A stretch of DNA of 64,000 bases from Flavobacterium davisii (GTDB taxonomy: Bacteria; Bacteroidota; Bacteroidia; Flavobacteriales; Flavobacteriaceae): the NCBI RefSeq assembly GCF_019565505.1, contig NZ_CP067378.1, positions 62,001-126,000 on the forward strand, in the 5' to 3' direction. The notes below the pieces were generated by a model. That model ran no database searches. It had not been told where the DNA came from and saw nothing but the letters and a program-made list of their open reading frames with translations. How positions within the stretch are numbered: position 1 is the stretch's first letter; each line of letters begins with the position of its first letter. Positions 1-9,979 of this stretch are shown here, one piece after another. A program made the translations under genes and the position numbers.

Positions 1-1
1 T

Positions 2-130
2 AAAAATTTATTACTTTTAGAAACTAATATGGATACAGGACATGGTGGCGCTTCGGGGAGATTTGAAGCTTTAAAAGAAATTGCTAAAGAATTTTCGTTT
101 TTGTTTCAACTAGAAGGAATCAAACGATAA
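2..130 (+). CDS. C-terminal end of an S9-family peptidase (oligopeptidase B-like), 5' truncated by the window edge
   Basis: The last 42 codons of a gene that starts before the window. The peptide contains NMDTGHGGASGRF, which resembles the end of prolyl oligopeptidase/oligopeptidase B proteins. The His in this motif corresponds to the catalytic His of the Ser-Asp-His triad. The frame closes with TAA at 128-130. Enzymes of this family cut short peptides in cytoplasm or periplasm. With only the C-terminus visible, oligopeptidase B cannot be separated from other S9 members. Confidence 0.65.
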   Translation, partial: KNLLLLETNMDTGHGGASGRFEALKEIAKEFSFLFQLEGIKR

Positions 131-179
131 AAAATTAATAGCTTTGTAATTCATTATCCAGAAAAAATTAATAAACTGT

Positions 180-1217
180 ATGAAGACAGAAATTAAGGCT
201 TACAGCTCTATTTTAGAATTAATAGGAAACACGCCTTTAATTAAATTAAATAAGATAACGAATTTCTTTAAGGGAAATTTTTATGCTAAAGTAGAAGCTT
301 TTAATCCGGTCATTCTACAAAAGATAGAATTGCTTTATACATCATTGAAGAAGCTGAACGTAGAGGAATTTTAAAGCCGGGGAGACACAATAGTTGAAAC
401 CACTTCTGGTAATACTGGTTTTAGTCTTGCTATGGTAAGTATTATAAAAGGTTATAATTGTGTTTTGGCAGTTAGCTCAAAATCTTCACCTGATAAAATT
501 GATATGCTTAAAAGTATGGGCGCAAAAGTCTATGTCTGTCCAGCACACGTTTCTGCAGACGATGAACGTTCTTACTATAATGTAGCAAAACGCTTACATG
601 AAGAAACAAAAGGATCTATTTATATTAATCAATATTTTAATGAATTAAATGTTGAAGCGCATTATAAAACTACAGGTCCTGAAATTTGGGAGCAAACAAA
701 TGGCCAAGTAACTCATATTATTGCTTGTTCAGGAACAGGAGGTACATTATCTGGTACAGCAAAATTTTTAAAAGAAAAAAATCCTACTATTCGAATTTTA
801 GGAGTAGATGCTTACGGCTCTGTATTAAAAAAATACCATGAAACAAAAGAGTTTGACTCAGATGAAATTTATCCTTATCAAATAGAAGGATTAGGTAAAA
901 ATTTGATTCCTACTGCTACTGATTTTGATATCATAGATCGTTTTATTAAAGTTACAGATGAGGAAAGTGCTCACATGTCTAGAAAATTAGCAAAAACAGA
1001 AGGTATTTTTGCAGGTTATACTTCTGGAGCCGTTTTAGAAGCTATTAGATTATATGATGAAGAGGGTGAATTTAATAAAGATAGTGTCGTAGTAGCTATA
1101 TTACCTGATCATGGATCTCGTTATATGAGTAAAGTATACAATGATGAATGGATGCGTTCTCAGGGCTTTTTTGATAGTGTAAATGCAGAAGATCAAAAGG
1201 TAGAATTTATTAAATAA
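180..1217 (+). CDS. PLP-dependent cysteine synthase family protein (two compensating frameshifts)
   Basis: Family enzymes make L-cysteine from an activated serine and sulfide using PLP in the cytoplasm. The N-terminus has the typical [10 protein letters not shown] motif. The PLP-lysine segment (NPGHSTKDR) and the substrate loop [10 protein letters not shown] read correctly only if one base is restored near 314 and one removed near 381. Both errors lie at Pro-Gly codons, and the frame is the same before and after. The glycine-rich phosphate loop [10 protein letters not shown] follows. Corrected length is about 345 aa, which fits the family. The two opposite errors 70 bases apart suggest sequencing error rather than decay. 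CysK, CysM or a cystathionine beta-synthase-like member cannot be separated here. Confidence 0.85.
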
Positions 1218-1303
1218 AAGGGTTATTCATAAATAACTCCTACCTAAATGTAGTATTTCTATTCCTAAAGAACTAATTAATACGTTATGAAGATAACTAG
1301 TTT

Positions 1304-1349
1304 TTTTATCTGCTTTGCTTTACCTTAATTTAAAGCAAAGCAGATAAAA
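1304..1349. terminator. Long perfect hairpin between convergent genes
   Basis: An 18-bp perfect inverted repeat (left arm 1305-1322, right arm 1331-1348) with an 8-base loop. It sits between the end of the cysteine synthase gene (+) and the end of the DUF4494 gene (-), so it probably stops transcription from both sides. The U-rich tail is weak on both strands. Confidence 0.55.
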
Positions 1350-1434
1350 TTGTTTATAATTATTTAATAGAATTTATACTATTATAACTCACAAGAATAA
1401 AAGGAAAACTTATAAATGATTTTTTAAAAGTAAA

Positions 1435-1992
1435 TTATTCTTGATATTCTGTTATAATTTCATTTTCAAATTCCATGTGATCTGTAATTTCAGGGGTAAC
1501 TTCTAATTTAGATGCTTTTAATTTATTAAACTTTTCTATTTCTTCTAAATCATTTTCATCGCCGCTAAAATAAGGAAAAACGTCAATTATAGGGGATTCT
1601 GAAATAGCTGGAATGGTATAATCACCCATTGTATTTCTCATTGCTATTTCTGTATTATCATAAGCTTCACGCACATCATTTGCTTGTATTAGTAAGTATA
1701 AATTGGTTTTTCTTTCTTTACCGCTTTCTTCATCATAAGCAATTAAAGAGACTTTAGAACGAAACCATCTGTCTGTATTTTCAAAAGGATGAATTTCGGC
1801 ATAGTTTGCTACTTTAATATTTGTTATTTTAAATTCTTCACTAAGATAAGACATCATTTCTTGTGTAATTCTAGACTCAGCTTCGGTATAAGATAGTGCG
1901 TCTACTAGATAAGGTTCTGTTGTAACTTTTTGTACACCATTTTCATCTGTTTTTCTAAATTTAACTTTGCATTCATACCAAGTTGCACTCAT
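1435..1992 (-). CDS. DUF4494 domain-containing protein
   Basis: A 185-aa soluble protein with no signal peptide or membrane segment. It begins MSATWYECKVKFRKTDENG, which matches how DUF4494 proteins of Bacteroidota start (known from family memory, not searched). The tail is acidic, with a repeated pattern of Tyr/Glu-rich strands. Its function is unknown. It stands alone: the next gene on the same strand (aroE) starts 3' of it with its own spacing, and the hairpin at 1304-1349 closes it. Confidence 0.8.
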   Translation of the reverse strand: MSATWYECKVKFRKTDENGVQKVTTEPYLVDALSYTEAESRITQEMMSYLSEEFKITNIKVANYAEIHPFENTDRWFRSKVSLIAYDEESGKERKTNLYLLIQANDVREAYDNTEIAMRNTMGDYTIPAISESPIIDVFPYFSGDENDLEEIEKFNKLKASKLEVTPEITDHMEFENEIITEYQE

Positions 1993-2107
1993 ATAATTTC
2001 ATATTTTAAGGGGGCAAATGTACTTTTTTAATTTTAAATTATAAGAAGTTTGGAAAGATATATATTCCTATTCCATAAAGAATTTTTAAAAATTAAATAT
2101 TTCTTTT

Positions 2108-2845
2108 TTATTTATTCCAAATTTCCCAAGCTTTTTCAGCTTGCAATACTAACATTTCGTAACCATTTTTAATGATAGCTCCTCTTTTTTCAGCTTTTAT
2201 AAGGAAAGTTGTTTTTTCTGGATTATATATTAAGTCGTACACTAAATGATTAGATGTTATAAACTCATAGGGAATTGAAGGACTATTTTGAATATTAGGC
2301 GCGGTACCTAATGGAGTGCAATTAATAATTATAGTATATTCTGCTAAAATAGTAGCCTCTAAATCATTATAGGTAATTGTATTAATAGATGGCTTTCTTG
2401 ATACAAATAAAAAATTAATTCCTAAATTTTTTAAAGCATAAGCAACTGCTTTAGATGCTCCTCCAGTACCTAATATTAATGCTTTTTTATGATGATTAAG
2501 AAGCAATGGACTAAGTGATTTTTGAAAACCATAAAAATCAGTATTATCTCCAATTAATTTTTTATCTGTTGTAATTTTAATAGTATTAACCGCTCCAATG
2601 TATTTTGCCGTTTCTGAAAGCTCGTCTAAATAAGGAATAATTTCTTCTTTATAAGGTATTGTAACATTTAAACCTATTAAATTAGGTTCTTTATTGATTA
2701 TACTTTTAAATTCATCTATTTTTTGAATATCATAATTGTTATATGAAAAAATAGAGGCCAAAGATTCTTTTTTAAATTTATTTGTAAAATAGTTTCTAGA
2801 AAAAGAGTATGAAATATTTTTACCAAGTAATCCTAATTTTTTCAT
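2108..2845 (-). CDS. aroE: Shikimate dehydrogenase
   Basis: AroE reduces 3-dehydroshikimate to shikimate with NADPH in the chorismate pathway. Visible motifs are the substrate-binding GLNVTIPYKEEIIPYL (catalytic Lys in PYK), NTDFYGF (Asp of the Lys-Asp pair) and the NADP-binding glycine loop LGTGGASKA. At 245 aa it has the normal length for the compact Bacteroidota form. The gene follows a TPR protein gene by 12 bases on the same strand, so the two are probably co-transcribed. No frame problem is seen. Confidence 0.95.
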   Translation of the reverse strand: MKKLGLLGKNISYSFSRNYFTNKFKKESLASIFSYNNYDIQKIDEFKSIINKEPNLIGLNVTIPYKEEIIPYLDELSETAKYIGAVNTIKITTDKKLIGDNTDFYGFQKSLSPLLLNHHKKALILGTGGASKAVAYALKNLGINFLFVSRKPSINTITYNDLEATILAEYTIIINCTPLGTAPNIQNSPSIPYEFITSNHLVYDLIYNPEKTTFLIKAEKRGAIIKNGYEMLVLQAEKAWEIWNK

Positions 2846-2857
2846 TCGCTTTACTGT

Positions 2858-4256
2858 TTACAAATCATTATATTTTTTAATTGTGTTTTGAACGATTTCT
2901 AGATTAAATACTGAAGGAAATAAATCTTCTAGTATCGAAAGCATTTTAGAGTTATGATGTAAGGCATTGGTTAAATGATACAATCCTTTTGTTAGATTAT
3001 GAGTTGTGTAATACAAACCTGCTAATCTATATTCTATTTGGTAATGATCTGCAAAAAGAAGGTTTGCTTTAATTAAGGTTTCAATAGAGGCTTGATATTC
3101 TCCTATAAAAAGTTGTGTATCAGACCAAAATAAGATGGTTTCTAATTCGTTATCTCCTAATTCTACAGCTTTTTGATATCCTTCTTGTGCTTCCTCAAAT
3201 AATTCGAGCTCTTTATTTATTGTAGCATATCGTTTCCAATATAAAGAATTTTCAGCATCTATACCGATTGCTTTATTTACATAATAGAGTGCTTTTTGAA
3301 AGTTTTTTTGACGTATATAAAAATCGGTTATAGCAATCCATCCTTTGTCTAAAAGAGGATCTTCATGAACTGTTTTGTTGTAATAGTTTAAAGCTTCAGA
3401 TTCATTGCCCATTTTTTTCAAAGCATTTACCTATTCGTAATAAAGCATACGATGTGGGGTCTTCTAGTCGAATGGTTTCTTGGTAATTCCAAATAGCTTC
3501 TTCATAGCGTTCTAAATGTTCGAGTGCTTTAGCTTTTTCCATAAATGCGCCCATGAATCGGTCGTCAATTAGACTTGCATAATCAAAGGCTATGTAGGCC
3601 TCTTGATATTGTTGTATACTAAAGTTTAGTCGTCCTAATTGATGCCAAGCAATTTCACTATATGGATTAAGGTCAATATAGTTTTTTAAAAATGAAATGG
3701 CTTCAGGATATTGTTCTAAAAATTCAAAACAATAAATGACATTATAGAGTCCTGATTGTTCTTCTGGTTCTTCTTCTAAACAAGCAATAAAATGTTTTTT
3801 TGCTTGTTCTAGTTCATCCATAAACAAATATTCCATCCCTAAGAGGTTATGCACATCTGCGTAGTCATCTGTATACTGCAAAGCTATTTTAAGAAATTCA
3901 ACAGCTTGTTTATGATCATCTCTTTTAGAGCAAATATTGGCTTTTTGTATAAAGATTTCTTCGTTTGTGGGTTCTATGGCGTATAAGTCATTAAGAAGTT
4001 TTTCGGCCTGTTCTAGTTTGTCTTCAAAAATGAGCATTTCAACTTGAACTAATTTTAATCCAAATGATTTAGGGTGTTGTTCTAGTCCTAGTTTTAGTGC
4101 TTTTTTAGCTAAACTAGTTTTGCCTATATCCATATAATGGAGGATGATATCCTCAAATTCTTCTGAATCAAAAAATAAAACCTTATTGGTTTTTAACATG
4201 GATTCAAATTTTGATAAGGATAAACTGTAATCTTCTTCATCGTGACTCAAATACAT
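2858..4256 (-). CDS. Tetratricopeptide-repeat protein (frameshift in a T7 run)
   Basis: A soluble TPR protein of about 465 aa made almost wholly of 34-residue helix-pair repeats with Gly/Ala at the packing positions and Pro at repeat ends. There is no signal peptide, so it is probably a cytoplasmic scaffold. Two reading frames join at 3413-3419: removing one base of a seven-base A run (coding strand) turns the frame break into a continuous GKCFEKMGNESEAL. The gene lies 12 bases upstream of aroE. Partners are unknown. In flavobacteria it commonly sits near aroE (recalled, not checked). Confidence 0.85.
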
Positions 4257-4362
4257 ACTCCTAAGTTTTATATCCTTACTAAAAATAGTAAAGTGGCTGT
4301 TTATAATAAATTAAATAATATTTTTTTGAACGATTTAGCAAACAAAATGGGTTTGTTTTTAA

Positions 4363-5554
4363 TTATTGTTTTGGGATTGCTATTTCATTCATTGCCTCAA
4401 TAATAATACTGCATCCCTCTTTTATTTCTTCATCTGATAATGTCAGAGGCGGTGTTATGCGTATTGCATTTCCTTCAAATAATAACCAAAAAAGTATCAA
4501 TCCTTTTTCTTGGCATTTCAAAATAACTTGATTTGTAATTTCGGGACTATCTGTCATAATAGCAAGCATTAATCCTTCGCCACGAATTTCCTTTATTAAG
4601 GGATGTACTAACAAGTTACGAAATAATTGTTCCTTTTCCAAGCATTGAGGCATTAAATTTGTTTCTAATAACTCTTTTAATGTGGCTAAACTGGCTGCTG
4701 CAATTACAGGATGTCCTCCAAAAGTGGTAATATGTCCTAATTTTGGATTTTGAATTAATAAATCCATGTGTTGTTCATTGGCGGTAAAGGCACCAACAGG
4801 CATTCCGCCTCCCATCCCCTTCCCCATTACAACAATATCGGGAATAATATCATAATTCATAAAACCAAATAACTTACCTGTACGTCCAAAACCAGGTTGA
4901 ATTTCGTCTAAAATCATAAGAGCACCAACTTCATTACAACGTTGTCTTACTTTTTTTAAAAAAATCGTTTTGAGGTTGTATAAACCCTGCACCTCCTTGA
5001 ATTGTTTCTAATATAATACCTGCTGTTCGAGTTGTTATTTTTTGTAAATCTTCTTCATTATTGAATGTTATAAAATCTACATCTGGAATTAATGGACGAA
5101 AAGCTTGTTTACGTTCTTCAAATCCCATAACACTCATAGATCCCATAGTATTTCCATGATAGGCATTATAACAGGAAATTAATTGACTACGTCCTGTTAC
5201 TCTTCTAGCTAATTTTAACGCTCCTTCTGTTGCTTCCGTTCCTGAATTTACCAAATACGTTTTATTTAATTGAGGAGGCATATTTTGAGCAAGTAATTTA
5301 CAAAATTCTATCGCTGGATCTTGTGCATATTCACCATAAACCATCACGTGTGCGTATTTATCCATTTGATCTATAACAGCTTGTTTAACTCTTGGATGCT
5401 GATGTCCTAAAGTGCAAGCTGAAACTCCAGCTACAAAATCAAGATATTTTTTCCCTTTGGTATCATATATATAAGAGCCTATAGCATGAGATACTTCCAT
5501 TGCTAATGGATATGGAGAAGTTTGTGCTTGGTATTTATAGAAATCTTTTAACAT
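4363..5554 (-). CDS. Class III PLP-dependent aminotransferase, acetylornithine-aminotransferase-like (frameshift)
   Basis: About 396 aa after correction. The N-terminal part has LDFVAGVSACTLGHQHPRV and the glycine/serine phosphate loop NSGTEATEGALKLAR. The C-terminal part has DEIQPGFGRTGKLF (Asp that binds the PLP ring nitrogen) and the Schiff-base lysine in VMGKGMGGG. The two halves overlap around 4950-4965 because a T7 run should be T6, which restores NDFLKKVRQRC. The substrate is uncertain: the family includes ArgD, ornithine and gamma-aminobutyrate aminotransferases. It lies downstream of the OstA-like gene on the same strand. Confidence 0.85.
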
Positions 5555-5609
5555 GTGCGTAATCTAAATATTTTAAAATAAAAATCAAATAAATACATTT
5601 CAATTAAAG

Positions 5610-7308
5610 TCAATTATTTTTTAGTATTTGATTTTTTCGTTCCTTTTTTTCTTTGTTATTTTTATCAAACTCTAATGTTTCTTTAGTAGGAGCTAATGGC
5701 GTATTAGGTTCTTGTAGTTTTTTCTTAACTTCTGCTTTAGCTTTTGTATCTAGTTCTAGTTCTTCTTTTGGAAAAATATCTTCTAATTTTAAAATTTGTT
5801 CGTTTTCTCGCCAAATAAAACCTTTTAATTTTCTATCATTTTCAGAAAGTTCATCTTCTGGATAAATTTCCCCATCTGGTTTTGTAAAAAAGGTAATACT
5901 ATCTATAGTATTCCCTTCTCCCATTAACATATTTATTTTACTACTTACGTTTTTGTTTATACCTACTAATTCTTGCTTATCATTACGTACATAGTAAATA
6001 ACTTCTGTATTTTTAATCAAATCAACTTCTTTTAACTTGTTATTTATAAATTTACCATATAGGTTAACTCCTTTTACTTGATTAAATCCATCACCAATGG
6101 TGTCTTTTGAAATAATAAAGGCATTGTTAAATACTTTTAAAGAATCTACTTTTTTAGCAATTGTATCTGAAATGAGATGTATAAGATCACCCGTAAGTTG
6201 TTTTTTTCCATTCCAAAATATAGGTTTTCCAATCATTTGTGTAATCCCTTTTTTTCATTAAAATGAATAGAATCACATTTACCACTCATATCTTTTTAAA
6301 GAAACGAGCATTATTATAGCCTCTTATGATTCGATTTTTAGTTTTTCCAGTAACGACTATTCGTTTTGCATGAAACCAAACAGAATCTTTTTCAAAAAGA
6401 CCTGATACTAATGCTTTTTTGGTAATGTACATAGAGTCTTTTTTCTTATATACTTCTGCATAATGTCCTTTTATTATTGTTTTATTAATTGTATCCGTTA
6501 CTTTAACATTATTACGAGCGCGTGCAAAATCATTTTTCCGATCATAATACAAATCTTCTCCTTCAATTATTCGATCTCTATACTTTATTTTAGATCCTCG
6601 TTGTAATTTTCCTTCATCTTTTTTGGTATCATAAAAACCTTTGGTCGTATAAATTGTATTATTAGCAGATGCAATAGTTGATGGTCCAAAAACATAAGCA
6701 TGACCTGAATTAGTATAATAATCAAGATGATTAGTACGAATGGTATGTGTTGGATTATTTACGGTAACAGCTGTTTTAAATTCAAATTTTTTTTGATTTA
6801 AATGATAGCGTCCTGATTTACTTGTAAGTGTGTTTTCGGCATCTCGAATTGTACCATAGGTATTGTAATAGGCTTGTTGACTTTTACGATCAAAATTAAT
6901 AGTATCTGTCGTTACAGTCATCTTAGGATCTGTCATAACCACATTTCCCGTTGCAAAAGCAAATTTAGTATTTCCATTATATTCGGCGTAACGACTAGAC
7001 ATAGTAAGCGTATCTCCTTGTACTAAATTAACGTTTCCAAAAGCTTTTACATAATTTTGTTTTGTAAAATGGTATGCTTTATTACAAGACATACGAACTC
7101 CTTGGTGTAAAATACGAACATTTCCTGTAAAAACGATTGCTCCCGGTACTTCTGTTTCGGATTTATCTAAAAAGTCAGCTCCTTCAATTATAATTTGTTT
7201 ACCCGTTTCTAGTGGTAAAGTTTCTATAGGACTACTAATTTGAGCAGTTGTAATTTGAATATTTAAAAAAGCAATTACAATAAATATTTTGGATAGTATA
7301 GAGTTCAA
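5610..7308 (-). CDS. OstA-like LPS transport/assembly protein (two 1-base deletions)
   Basis: About 566 aa after adding one base in each of two A runs near 6292 and 6251. The start has a signal peptide (about residues 1-22, ending ...TTAQ). The body is repeating beta-jellyroll-like OstA/LptA strands, such as GADFLDKSE followed by many Tyr/Asp strands. The C-terminal 60 residues are rich in Lys, Glu and Pro. OstA/LptA-type periplasmic proteins form the bridge that carries lipopolysaccharide to the outer membrane. The second reading frame resumes at MIGKPIFWNGKKQL with no lost content, so the gene is probably intact in the cell. Confidence 0.8.
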
Positions 7309-7490
7309 AATTTTTTTCTGCCAAAATTAATTAATTATGACCATTTGAGTAATAATATAATCATAAAATTTAAGATGGTATTTATTTTTAAGCTTTTCTT
7401 AGCTGAACGTTTAAAATCTTTATAATATAATTTCGTAACAGCCTTCTAGAAAGGTTTATCTATACATTGGTGTAGAAATTTTTATATTAT

Positions 7491-7934
7491 TTACCATTGT
7501 TTTGATATGGGAAAAAGAATTAATTCTTCTTTATTAATATATTGAACTAAATAATTTGCACTTGCTATAAAAAGTTTTCTTATTTCTATAAGTTCAGGGT
7601 TTTTAGTTCCATGAACTTCACAAATTTTATTAAGAAACTGTTTTATAATTGGAATTTTTTCTTTTATATAAGTATAATGTCTTGTTACAATATAATCAAT
7701 TAGTGCATCTAAAGACATTGCTTTGAAATTATTTAAATTTGGATTTAAATTAGTATCAAAAGATTTTAATTCAGCTATTATTATCTCTTCATGAATACCT
7801 ATTGTATGGCATACCTCTGTAATGGTTCTATTTCCTTTACAACAAAAATCTATTCCATATTTTGAAAAAACTTGAGTCGTTCTCTAGTCATCTGCCACAT
7901 ACTCTCCTATTAATTTATTTTCTATTGTATTCAT
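7491..7934 (-). pseudogene. Iron-sulfur cluster repair di-iron protein (RIC/ScdA), truncated and with a nonsense codon
   Basis: RIC/ScdA proteins repair Fe-S clusters after nitric oxide damage. The ScdA N-terminal domain is recognisable, with KYGIDFCCKGN, but codon 17 is TAG (complement of 7884-7886) where a Tyr is expected. The hemerythrin-like part stops after EELILFPISKQW, at less than 150 residues compared with about 240 in the family. Weak similarity may continue in another frame to about 7440. A substitution plus loss of the di-iron C-terminus points to real decay. It lies divergently beside norC, where a NO-protection gene would be expected. Confidence 0.75.
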
Positions 7935-8036
7935 TTTGTAACTTTTGTAATTAGCTGTACTAAATTACTTGCTAACTATTTTTCTTTTTATGATTAGAAT
8001 CATATAGAATTAAACCTTTACTAAAAAAGCTTTAGT

Positions 8037-8050
8037 ATGACAAATATCAT
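8037..8050. promoter_or_regulatory. Near-palindrome ATGACA-AA-TATCAT in the ric/norC divergent spacer
   Basis: A 14-base near-perfect inverted repeat between the decayed ric gene and norC. It resembles the GACA-N4-TATC sites at 8088, 27192 and 32278 but with shorter spacing. It may be an operator for an NO- or oxygen-responsive regulator. This is inference. Confidence 0.3.
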
Positions 8051-8087
8051 ATAAGGTTAATGAAATGTTAATGAAATTTGTTATTTA

Positions 8088-8109
8088 AATAAGACAAAAA
8101 TATCTCATT
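8088..8109. promoter_or_regulatory. Candidate operator AATAAGACA-N4-TATCTCATT upstream of norC
   Basis: An imperfect inverted repeat (7 of 9 arm positions match) centred 37 bases before the norC start codon. The same pattern, AATARGACA-N4-TATCT, recurs before narK1 (27192-27211) and before the tauE-like gene (32278-32299). Its size and symmetry suit a CRP/FNR-family dimer, which is a common type of denitrification regulator. The assignment is inference. Confidence 0.4.
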
Positions 8110-8135
8110 AGTAATAATTTTTAAAAAGAATAGTT

Positions 8136-8570
8136 ATGCTATCTAAATCGCAGGCAAGAATGTTTTTTTTAGGAGGTACATTAGTAACGTTTCTAATTTT
8201 TATCGGATTAACGATTTATTCATTTTCTCCAAAAAATGATCAAACAAATTACACTAAAATTGATTCAAAAGTAATACGTGGTAAAGAAATTTGGGAATCT
8301 AATAATTGTATGGGATGTCATACGATTTTAGGCGAAGGAGCTTATTATGCTCCAGAATTAACAAAGGTTATTGATAGACGAGGTGAAAATTATGTAAAAG
8401 CAGTCTTAATGTCTCCTATTCCTTGGGCTCCTAACAAAAGAAAAATGGTAGCTTATAAAATGAGTTCTGAAGACGCTGATGCTATGGTAGCTTATCTTAA
8501 ATGGATTGGAGGTATTGATTTAAATGGATTTGATAAAGTGGTTTCTCCCCTATCAAAAATTAATAATTAA
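8136..8570 (+). CDS. norC: Nitric oxide reductase cytochrome c subunit
   Basis: NorC passes electrons from soluble donors to NorB. The 144-aa protein has one N-terminal membrane anchor (about residues 8-30), then a periplasmic class I cytochrome c domain with a CMGCH heme-binding motif (CxxCH) near residue 60. The Met in KRKMVAYKM is a candidate sixth heme ligand. It lies 14 bases upstream of norB and begins the + strand nor-nir run. A candidate operator lies 37 bases before the start. Confidence 0.92.
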   Translation: MLSKSQARMFFLGGTLVTFLIFIGLTIYSFSPKNDQTNYTKIDSKVIRGKEIWESNNCMGCHTILGEGAYYAPELTKVIDRRGENYVKAVLMSPIPWAPNKRKMVAYKMSSEDADAMVAYLKWIGGIDLNGFDKVVSPLSKINN

Positions 8571-8584
8571 TAAAAATAGTTAAA

Positions 8585-9906
8585 ATGAAATATAAATCAC
8601 AAAAAGTAGCTTATTGGTTTTTTGCCCTATGTATGCTATTACTAGCACTCCAAATAATTTATGGTTTTATCATGGGTTTTGCTCGAATTGGATTAGATGG
8701 ATTACATGATATAATTCCCTTTAATACTGCCAGAGCTGTACACACTAATTTATTAGTAGTTTGGTTATTAACAGGCTTTATGGGAGCTGCTTATTATATT
8801 ATTCCAGAAGAAGCTCAACGAGAATTAGTTAATGTAAAATTAGCTTATGTACAATTAATTTCATTAGCTATTGTAGGTGTTGTAGCTGTTATAGGCTATC
8901 ATTTTAATCATTGGGAAGGCAGAAAATTTTTAGAGATCCCAAGAGAATTAGATTATTTAGTGGTTATAAATGTGCTCTTATTTTTAGGATTAATAGTAAG
9001 CACATTATTTAAAGCAGAAAGAAAAACAACAACTGCTTTAGTATTATCTATGGGATTATTATTTGCTGCATTATTATACTTACCGGTATGATTTGGTTTG
9101 ATAGCCAAGTAATGGATTCATTTTTTCGTTGGTGGGTAGTACATTTATGGGTAGAAGGTGTTTGGGAGTTAATTATGGGAGGTATACTATCCTTTTTATT
9201 AATAAAATTAACGGGTGTTGATCGTGAAGTTATTGAAAAATGGTTATACGTAATTGTAGGTCTAACATTTTTATCAGGTATTCTTGGTACAGGTCATCAT
9301 TATTATTATATAGGTGTAAACAAAATTTGGTTAATTATAGGTGGTATCTTTTCTGCTTTGGAACCTCTAGCATTCTTGGGTATGGCTCTTTTTGCTGTAA
9401 ATATGTATAGAAAAGGAGAAAAAAGACATCCTAATAAATTGGCTTTATATTGGACATTAGGATCATCAATTGTTTCTTTTATAGGTGCTGGCTTATTAGG
9501 ATTTGCTCATACCTTACCTCAAACCAATGTATATACACATGGAACTTTAGTTACTGCAATGCACGGACATTTAGCTTTTTGGGGAGCTTACGCCATGATT
9601 GTACTAGCCATTATTAGTTATGCAATGCCTAATCTTACAGGAAGAAAAAGATACGATTCTGTTATAGGTAGAATGGCTTTTTGGTTATCTAATATTGGAA
9701 TGTTAGGTATGACAACCGCTTTTGGAGTAGCTGGAGTAGCTCAAGTATATCTTGAAAGAAAATTCAAAATGGAATTTATGGCAGTTCAAAATGAAATAAG
9801 TATTCATTTCATCGTATTGTTACTATGCGCAACATTATTTACCATAGGAATATCATTCTATATCTATGATTTCATTAAACATGGTAAAACAAACGATGAA
9901 GCATAA
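8585..9906 (+). CDS. norB: Nitric oxide reductase catalytic subunit (1-base deletion at about 9084)
   Basis: NorB reduces 2 NO to N2O in the membrane. It belongs to the heme-copper oxidase superfamily and has a non-heme iron FeB. The corrected length is about 440 aa with 12 membrane segments. FeB/heme ligand motifs are visible: HLWVEGVWE (His plus the catalytic Glu), GTGHHYYY (His pair) and MHGHLAFWG (heme ligands). The frame breaks at LPG-MIW, where TTACCGGTATG should carry one more base. The resulting ATGA overlap looks like a gene boundary, but both parts belong to one protein. NorC next door makes this a cytochrome-c-type NOR rather than qNOR. Confidence 0.92.
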
Positions 9907-9979
9907 ATCAATAAACAAATAGTTTATAAAACATTGACAATAGTAAAAATCATTAATTAACTAATTAAATTTAAATAGT

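Noticed and set aside
5653..5865. Open frame on the + strand inside the OstA-like gene
   Set aside because: It is the shadow of the real - strand gene.
9085..9092. ATGA overlap separating two norB genes
   Set aside because: The two frames cover consecutive halves of one NorB, and a missing base in a Pro-Gly site explains the break.
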